A DNA stretch of 64,000 nt, taken from the NCBI GenBank assembly GCA_905216145.1, contig CAJMST010000001.1, forward strand, positions 124,001 through 188,000. Reading direction: 5' to 3'. Every line of letters starts with the position of its first letter. Within the stretch, counting starts at the first letter, position 1. Of this stretch, positions 58,664 to 64,000 are shown one piece after another. A program made the position numbers and the translations under genes. The notes beneath the pieces were generated by a model. The model saw only the letters and a list, made by a program, of their open reading frames with translations, searched no databases and was not told where the DNA came from. The DNA comes from an uncultured bacterium. Lineage in GTDB: Bacteria; Actinomycetota; Coriobacteriia; Coriobacteriales; Coriobacteriaceae.

Positions 58664-59578
58664 TTACTCCTCCCCCACGAGCTCGCCGGCGTTGCGGCGC
58701 AGCCACTCAAAGCACAGCGCCGTGGTCGCCTGAGCAACATTGAGGCTCTCGGTCATGCCACGCTGGGGAAGCTTGGTCAAAAAGTCGCATTTCTCGAGCA
58801 CCAGGCGCGAGATGCCGTCGCCCTCGGAGCCCATGACGAGCGCCACACGGCCCTCGAAGGGAGCATCCCAACAGCTGCCCTCGGCGTGCTCGGAGGCGCC
58901 GCCCACCCAAAAGCCAGCGGCCTTAAGATCGTCGAGTGTACGGGCGATATTGGGAACCTGCGCAATGGGCAGGTGCATGACGGCGCCGGCAGAGGTCTTG
59001 TAGCTGCCCACGGTCACGCCGGCGGCGCGCTTGTTGGCGATGATGACACCGGCCGCGCCCACAACCTCGGCGGAGCGCACGATGGCGCCAAAGTTGCCGT
59101 CGTCGGTCACGTGGTCGAGTACCACGACGAGCGCCGGGCCCTCGCCCGCGCGGTCGAGGATATCGACGACATCGGCATAGGGGAAGTTGCCAACCTCGAG
59201 CGCAATGCCCTGGTGAGCGCCATGGCTCGACAGCGCATCGAGCTGCGCGCGCGGTACATACTTAATGCGGACGCCCGCGGCGTTGAGGTCATCGACCAGA
59301 CGCGACAGGGCGGCATCGCGCTCCCCGCCCTCAGCGATGAGCGCGCATTTGATGGGAAAACCGGTGCGCAGCGCCTCGGCGGCAGCACGGCGACCTTCGA
59401 TAAACTCGCCCTTGGGAGCCTGGACAGCGTCGCGGTTGCGGTCGCGCTGCGGACGTGCGGCCTGGGTGCGATCGCGCTGGCCCTTGGGAGCGGCAGCGCG
59501 ATCGTTGCGGCGAATCGGACGCGAGCCAGAAGCGGCCTGCTTGCCGCCACGAGGCGCACGCTTGCGATTGTCGGCCAT
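58664..59578 (-). CDS. rlmB: 23S rRNA (guanosine-2'-O-)-methyltransferase RlmB-like
   Basis: 304 residues. A basic, disordered N-terminus (~55 residues, many RNDR/RPQR repeats), then the SpoU substrate-binding domain (GEFIEGRRAAAEAL) and the SPOUT domain with DHVTDDGNFGAIVRSA, ALVMGSEGDGISRLV and SLNVAQATTALCFEW. Methylates a loop guanosine in 23S rRNA. AAGGAGGTCGCTTA precedes the ATG. Between cysS and the NYN gene. Confidence 0.9.
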   Translation of the reverse strand: MADNRKRAPRGGKQAASGSRPIRRNDRAAAPKGQRDRTQAARPQRDRNRDAVQAPKGEFIEGRRAAAEALRTGFPIKCALIAEGGERDAALSRLVDDLNAAGVRIKYVPRAQLDALSSHGAHQGIALEVGNFPYADVVDILDRAGEGPALVVVLDHVTDDGNFGAIVRSAEVVGAAGVIIANKRAAGVTVGSYKTSAGAVMHLPIAQVPNIARTLDDLKAAGFWVGGASEHAEGSCWDAPFEGRVALVMGSEGDGISRLVLEKCDFLTKLPQRGMTESLNVAQATTALCFEWLRRNAGELVGEE

Positions 59579-59613
59579 TAAGCGACCTCCTTAAATAGAT
59601 AACGAACAAGAAT

Positions 59614-59714
59614 CGACCGTCCGAGCCACGGCACCTTGCCTTTCAATCGTCGGGCATGACCACCAGGTCTATGCCCTCCTCTTTCAAGGCAATCTGCCGC
59701 ACCTCGAACGGTCG
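59614..59714. repeat. GGTCATG-hairpin element, copy 3 (between cysS and rlmB)
   Basis: Outer stem 59614-59625 with 59703-59714 (one G-U pair), inner hairpin GGGCATGACC / GGTCTATGCCC (59652-59676), CACCTTG at 59632-59638 and CAATCTG at 59690-59696, with CTTTCAA on both sides. The element is between cysS and rlmB in a single operon. Compared with copies 1 and 2 the CACCTTG and CAATCTG blocks are exchanged when the hairpins are aligned. Confidence 0.7.
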
Positions 59715-59721
59715 ACAAATA

Positions 59722-61188
59722 CTAGAGACTCTTAATACGGGTGCCGGCGGCGGTATCCTCGATCGTCAGCCCGAGGTCCTTGAGCTGATCGCGGATGGCG
59801 TCTGCCAGATCCCAGTTCTTGGCGGCGCGGGCCTCGGCGCGGGCCTCGAGAATCTTGGCAGCGGCCTCGTCCACGTCGTCACCCGTGTAGGCAACCAAAC
59901 CGGCGGCAACGCCCAGCAGGCCCAGCGGCAGCTCGACCTTGGGCTCGGGAAGCTCAACGCCAAACGTATCGAGCAACTCGGCCAGCGTGTCGGCGGCGGC
60001 AAGCGCGGCGGCCTTGTCGGCAGCGTCGCCCGCCTGCTCCAGGTACTGGTTGCACTCGGTCACAAAGCCAAAGACGGCACCCATGGCACCGGCGGTGTTA
60101 AAGTCGTCGTCCATGCACTCCTTAAAGGCAGTACGAGTCTCGGCGGCCTTGGCGACAAACGCCTCAGATGCTGCCTCCTCGGCATCGGCCGTCGCATGGT
60201 TCGCGGCCCAGCGCAGGTTCTCGACCGTACCGGCGATACGCGTGAGCGAGTTCTCGGCACCCTCCAGGCGCTCCCAAGAGAAGTCGAGCGGCGAGCGATA
60301 GCTCGTCTGCAGCATCAGCAAGCGCAGAGCCGCGGCAGAGTGCTGCTCGAGCACCTCGGCCAGCGTAAAGAAGTTACCGAGCGACTTGGACATCTTCTCG
60401 CCGTCAACCAGCAGCATGCCCGTGTGCATCCAGGTGTTGGAGAAGCCCTGGTGCCAGGCGCAGGTGGCCTGGGCGCACTCGTTCTCGTGATGCGGGAAGG
60501 CAAGGTCGGAGCCACCGCCGTGAATGTCGATCGGGGTGCCCAGGTAGCGGTGCACCATGGCGGCGCACTCGGTGTGCCAGCCGGGACGGCCCTCGCCCCA
60601 GGGGCTCGGCCAGCTGGGCTCGCCGGGCTTGGCGGCCTTCCACAGGGCAAAGTCGAGCGGGTCGTTCTTGTCCTCGTTCTCCTCGATGCGCGCACCTACC
60701 ATAAGGTCGTCGATGTTGCGGCCCGAGACCTGACCATAGTTGGGATCGCTGCGCACGGCAAAGTACACATCGCCATTATCGGCTGCGTAAGCGTGGCCCT
60801 GCTCGATAAGCGTCTTGATCATGGCGATCATGGGGCCGATCTCCTTGGTGGCGCGGGGGCGCACATCGGGATCGAGCACGTTGGCGGCGCGCATGACGCC
60901 GATGAACTTGTCGGAGAACTCCGTCGCGACCTCGGCAGCCGTACGGCCTTGCTCGTTGGCGCGCTTGATGATCTTGTCATCGACATCGGTGAGGTTCTGG
61001 GCGAACGTGACCTCGTAACCGCTTGCGATGAGCCAGCGACGAATCACATCGAAGCTGATGAACGTGCGGGCGTTGCCGATGTGGATGTTGTCGTAGACCG
61101 TGGGACCGCACACGTACATGCGGACCTTGCCGGACTCGATGGGCTGGAACTCTTCCTTTTTATGGGTAGCGCTGTTGTAGATACGCAT
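59722..61188 (-). CDS. cysS: cysteinyl-tRNA synthetase
   Basis: 488 residues, class I: CGPTVYDNIHIGNARTFIS holds the zinc Cys and HIGH motif (HIGN), GWHTECAAM a zinc ligand pair, DLAFPHHENECAQ, and DGEKMSKSLGN the KMSKS loop. C-terminal DALR-like anticodon domain. AAGGAGTAACGA precedes the ATG. ispF lies directly upstream. Confidence 0.97.
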   Translation of the reverse strand: MRIYNSATHKKEEFQPIESGKVRMYVCGPTVYDNIHIGNARTFISFDVIRRWLIASGYEVTFAQNLTDVDDKIIKRANEQGRTAAEVATEFSDKFIGVMRAANVLDPDVRPRATKEIGPMIAMIKTLIEQGHAYAADNGDVYFAVRSDPNYGQVSGRNIDDLMVGARIEENEDKNDPLDFALWKAAKPGEPSWPSPWGEGRPGWHTECAAMVHRYLGTPIDIHGGGSDLAFPHHENECAQATCAWHQGFSNTWMHTGMLLVDGEKMSKSLGNFFTLAEVLEQHSAAALRLLMLQTSYRSPLDFSWERLEGAENSLTRIAGTVENLRWAANHATADAEEAASEAFVAKAAETRTAFKECMDDDFNTAGAMGAVFGFVTECNQYLEQAGDAADKAAALAAADTLAELLDTFGVELPEPKVELPLGLLGVAAGLVAYTGDDVDEAAAKILEARAEARAAKNWDLADAIRDQLKDLGLTIEDTAAGTRIKSL

Positions 61189-61191
61189 TCG

Positions 61192-61686
61192 TTACTCCTT
61201 AACAGTTTTCTGTAGCAGGCAGACGGCCCAGGCGCCAATTCCCTCGCCTTGGCCTTCCCAGCCGAGCTTTTCGGTCGTAGTGGCGGCGACGCCCACGTTT
61301 TCGACGTCAACGCCCAGAGCATGGGCGAGGTTGGCGCGCATGGCATCGCGGTGCGGGGTGATCTTGGGCTGCTGGCAGGCAATGGTACAGTCGGCATCGA
61401 CAAACTCAAAGCCCAGCTCGCGCGCATAGTCCATCACGCGAGCGAGCAGCACCATCGAGTCGGCGCCCTCATAGGCGGGATCGGTGTCGGGGAATAGCTT
61501 GCCGATGTCTCCCCCGCGGCAGGCGCCCAGAATGGCGTCGGCCAAGGCGTGCGCGAGCACATCGGCATCCGAGTGGCCCAGCAGGCCGCGCTCGTAGGGA
61601 ATGTCAACCCCGCCGATGATACATCGACGCCCCTCCACCAGACGGTGAACGTCGTAGCCATGGCCAATGCGCAGGTTACTGAACAT
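61192..61686 (-). CDS. ispF: 2-C-methyl-D-erythritol 2,4-cyclodiphosphate synthase
   Basis: 164 residues. RIGHGYDVHRL (metal Asp and His), GHSDADVLAHALADAI and the C-terminal ATTTEKLGWEGQGEGI are diagnostic. Fifth step of the MEP isoprenoid pathway. ATG at 61686 has GAGAGGACC upstream; it overlaps the ispD end by 11 bases, so the two are coupled. Confidence 0.97.
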   Translation of the reverse strand: MFSNLRIGHGYDVHRLVEGRRCIIGGVDIPYERGLLGHSDADVLAHALADAILGACRGGDIGKLFPDTDPAYEGADSMVLLARVMDYARELGFEFVDADCTIACQQPKITPHRDAMRANLAHALGVDVENVGVAATTTEKLGWEGQGEGIGAWAVCLLQKTVKE

Positions 61687-62404
61687 GGGGAAGGTCCTCT
61701 CCCTCAGCCATGCGGCCAAGCAGAATCGCGGTTACAGGACGCAGGTCCTCGGGCACCGTCACCTTAAGGTTGTCGCGCGGGCTCTGGACGCAGCGGACGC
61801 GTCCGCCCATGCGCTCGACCAGCGACGAATCATCGGTACCGATAAAGCCCTCGGCAATCGCCGCGGCATGGGCGCGCTTCATGGCGTCGACACTAAAGAT
61901 CTGCGGCGTCTGCGCGGCCCAATACAGCTCGCGCGGCGGCGTCTCGACGATGTTGTCGCCATCGACGATCTTGAGCGTGTCGATCGCGGGCTGACCGCAC
62001 ACGACACCGTCGAGCGAGCGGTCGCCCACAAGCACGTCGATCGCATGATCGATGGCCTCGGTCGTGATGAGCGGACGAGCGCCATCGTGAATGGCGACGT
62101 ATTCAAAGCCCGCCGGCACCGCGTGCACGCCGGCACGGGTGGAATCCTGACGGGTATCGCCGGCATCGGCAAAACTGATGGGCGTGTCATAGTCAAACGG
62201 GTCGATGGCCAGGCGGCGCATCTCGGCACGGCGCTCGGCAGGACACACCACCACAATGTGGCCGACCTTGTCGCTACGATCGAACGCGCGGATGGACCAG
62301 CTCATAAGCGGACGGCCTGCTACATTGACGAGCTGCTTGCCGCCGGGATTTCCAAAGCGCTGACCGCTGCCACCGGCAACGACCACGGCGCACACGGGCG
62401 CCAT
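61676..62404 (-). CDS. ispD: 2-C-methyl-D-erythritol 4-phosphate cytidylyltransferase
   Basis: 242 residues: VVVAGGSGQRFG (CTP-binding loop), KQLVNVAGRPLMSWSI, IHDGARPLITTEAID and QTPQIFSVDAM. Third MEP-pathway step. The start codon shares one base with the disA stop (TAATG). Same order, disA-ispD-ispF, as in Bacillus. Confidence 0.96.
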   Translation of the reverse strand: MAPVCAVVVAGGSGQRFGNPGGKQLVNVAGRPLMSWSIRAFDRSDKVGHIVVVCPAERRAEMRRLAIDPFDYDTPISFADAGDTRQDSTRAGVHAVPAGFEYVAIHDGARPLITTEAIDHAIDVLVGDRSLDGVVCGQPAIDTLKIVDGDNIVETPPRELYWAAQTPQIFSVDAMKRAHAAAIAEGFIGTDDSSLVERMGGRVRCVQSPRDNLKVTVPEDLRPVTAILLGRMAEGEDLPHVQ

Positions 62405-63471
62405 TATGCGTTCCCCTGTTTGGTGCCCTTCATGCGGTACAGCGAGTCCGCAAGAATGGCAGGGTTGTTGACGCCAAAGTCGCCCAGGCGCTCCGGGTCC
62501 TCGCTGATGTCATCCATGAGCTCCTGCAACGAGCCGTACTCGTCGACGATCTTCTCGGCCACGCCGTCGCGCACGACGGACACACGCGAAAGCGTGCGCA
62601 GGCCCAGCGGTGTCATGACGGAGTCCTCGTCCAAGTCGTCGTAACCCAGAACCGCCGCCACATGCTGTGGGTCGGACAGGTCCTTAGGCGTCATGCGGCT
62701 CAGCTCGGCGCGGATCTTCTCGGCGTTGGCCTCAGAGGAATCGCTTGCGTAGTCGCGGATCATCAGGTCGTATTCGGTATCCATGCTGGAGCCCGCGAGC
62801 TGCTCGAGCTGCATCTGCACGAGCTTGCCCTGGTTACCCAGCTTGACAATGCAATCCTTAAGCTCGGTCTTTGCCTGCTGCATGATCTCGAAGCTCGAGA
62901 AGATGCCGGTGATGTCGGCGAGCGTGACGTAGTCGTCGAGCTCAAGGGCCGTCAGGCGCAGCAAGGAGCGGTCGAGCGACTGACGGGTGGTCTGAAGCGT
63001 GGCGACGAGCTGGTTGACCGAGCTCATGATGGTGGTGACGGGCTGGATCTCGTAACTCTTGCCGTGGACGTACACGTTGACGACGGCGCGACGAGCCGAA
63101 ACCGAGATCACGATGGCGTCGGTGAGCACCGACATGCGAGCGGCGGTGCGGTGACGCATGCCCGTCTCGCTCGTGGCAAGCGAGGGATCGGGATTGAGGT
63201 GGAAGTTGGCGCGCAGGATCTGGGTGAGGTCGCCATCGATGACGATGGCACCGTCCATCTTGGAGAGCTCGAACAGACGGTTCGAGGTAAACGAAATGTT
63301 GAGCGGGAAGCCGTCGTTACCGGCAGCGAGCACGTTTTCGGTGTCGCCAACGCAGATAAGGGCGCCCAGGTGACCGGCAATGATCATGTCGAGGGCGGTG
63401 CGGATCGGCTGGCCGGGGGCAGTCAGGCGAATAGCCTGTTCCATACGCTTTTGCAGCTCGTTCTTATCCAA
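62404..63471 (-). CDS. disA: diadenylate cyclase DisA
   Basis: 355 residues. DAC domain with the DGA motif (KMDGAIVIDGDL) and GMRHRTAARMSVLTDAIVIS (RHRTA), a central helical spine, and a C-terminal helix-hairpin-helix DNA-binding region (LRTLSRVSVVRDGVAEKIVD). It makes c-di-AMP and scans DNA for branched structures. TTG start at 63471 with GGGAG upstream. First gene of the isp-cysS operon. Confidence 0.95.
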   Translation of the reverse strand: MDKNELQKRMEQAIRLTAPGQPIRTALDMIIAGHLGALICVGDTENVLAAGNDGFPLNISFTSNRLFELSKMDGAIVIDGDLTQILRANFHLNPDPSLATSETGMRHRTAARMSVLTDAIVISVSARRAVVNVYVHGKSYEIQPVTTIMSSVNQLVATLQTTRQSLDRSLLRLTALELDDYVTLADITGIFSSFEIMQQAKTELKDCIVKLGNQGKLVQMQLEQLAGSSMDTEYDLMIRDYASDSSEANAEKIRAELSRMTPKDLSDPQHVAAVLGYDDLDEDSVMTPLGLRTLSRVSVVRDGVAEKIVDEYGSLQELMDDISEDPERLGDFGVNNPAILADSLYRMKGTKQGNA

Positions 63472-63692
63472 GGCATCGCTCCCATCGTATACGCTCCATA
63501 AACGCTAAATAGTTTCTCACGGTTTGTCCCTGCGGCGCTTGCGAAATCCGATGCTTACAGAATGAGCGAACACAGCTTAGGTAGCTCATTTGGGACGAGG
63601 CTCTCTTGACTGCTCATGTGGTAGCATCGGGTCTCATATTAATGAGGGAGTAGTCGCGTAATCGGGCTCGCCCGCAGAGAGGGAGCCAGACT

Positions 63693-64000
63693 ATGGGACT
63701 CGCAGAGCTCGCGTTGCTCGCCGTTGGCCTTTCGATGGACGCCTTTGCCGTTTCCATCTGCAAGGGTCTCGGCATGAAAAAGATCAACCTTAAAGTCGCC
63801 GTGGTGCTCGGCCTGTTCTTTGGCGGCTTTCAGGCCGGCATGCCCGTAATCGGATGGGCGCTCGGCAGTCAATTCATGGGCTTCATCGGACCCATCGACC
63901 ATTGGATCGCCTTTATCCTTTTGGCCTTCATCGGCGGCAAAATGCTGTGGGAGGCCTTTACCGAGGACGAGGATGAAGGCGACGGCAAGGATGCCGAAAA
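63693..64000 (+). CDS. mntP: manganese efflux pump MntP, truncated by the window edge
   Basis: First 102 residues only. ELALLAVGLSMDAFAVSICK with the conserved Asp, KVAVVLGLFFGGFQAGMPVI and IDHWIAFILLAFIGGKMLWE are typical of MntP (DUF204). Exports Mn2+ across the membrane. GAGAGGGAGCCAGACT precedes the ATG. The 220-base upstream gap contains GGGAGTAG at 63645-63652, a core of the yybP-ykoY manganese riboswitch, but too little of the rest to call it. Confidence 0.9.
   Translation, partial: MGLAELALLAVGLSMDAFAVSICKGLGMKKINLKVAVVLGLFFGGFQAGMPVIGWALGSQFMGFIGPIDHWIAFILLAFIGGKMLWEAFTEDEDEGDGKDAE

Overview
The window is a GC-rich bacterial chromosome segment with short intergenic gaps and Shine-Dalgarno sequences in front of nearly every gene. 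The gene set points to a Gram-positive anaerobic actinobacterium of the Coriobacteriia, most probably Collinsella: FabK instead of FabI, a FeoA-FeoB fusion, a DisA-IspD-IspF-CysS-RlmB cluster, PTS sugar uptake and a LAxTG surface anchor. The genus is my inference from overall character; no 16S gene is present.

Layout. 1-4062: type II fatty-acid operon on the minus strand (fabH-acpP-fabK-fabD-fabG-fabF), with paired operator-like repeats upstream and divergent birA. 5049-8461: str operon (rpsL-rpsG-fusA) ending in rpsJ. 8986-10531: ECF sigma factor and its probable membrane partner, behind a candidate self-recognised promoter. 10843-18816: rpoB-rpoC; RpoC carries a C-terminal domain resembling the RNA polymerase alpha-subunit CTD. 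19104-21328: galU and the rplJ-rplL operon with an L10 leader and attenuator. 21832-31867: mixed metabolism (aminotransferase, DNA glycosylase, GH13 glycosidase, MFS exporter, FeoAB, permease). 31975-33656: DDAH-like hydrolase, the permease and a divergent GntR regulator form one probable methylarginine/arginine unit. 33929-41325: hydrolase, stand-alone PTS EIIA, asnS, a WYL regulator and a TrpXYZ-type ABC transporter. 41484-47120: LAATG-anchored 5'-nucleotidase, MscS channel, and a two-gene unit joining a ParB-like/BMP fusion to a phosphoesterase. 47246-51627: rplA-rplK-nusG-secE, tRNA-Trp, rpmG, tuf and tRNA-Met/Thr/Tyr, all minus strand. 52031-55844: RpiR-regulated beta-glucoside cassette (GH1 plus EIIBC without EIIA). 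56378-57955: tRNA-Thr and a fused HTH/HipA-like kinase behind twin operators. 57983-63471: disA-ispD-ispF-cysS-rlmB-NYN operon. 63693-end: mntP, cut by the window edge.

Regions outside the genes are unusually structured. At least four repeat families of hairpins recur: two about 200-nt long-stem elements directly upstream of the rpsL and rplJ promoters; three elements with a conserved GGTCATG hairpin placed just after minus-strand stop codons; two GTTGCGGTG palindromes; and five hairpins containing an AAGGG(G)ACA motif. Their arms differ in sequence but stay complementary, which argues for selection on structure or for small mobile palindromes. The best candidates for undescribed biology are the alpha-CTD-like domain on RpoC, these repeat families, the HTH-HipA fusion and the ParB-like/BMP protein.
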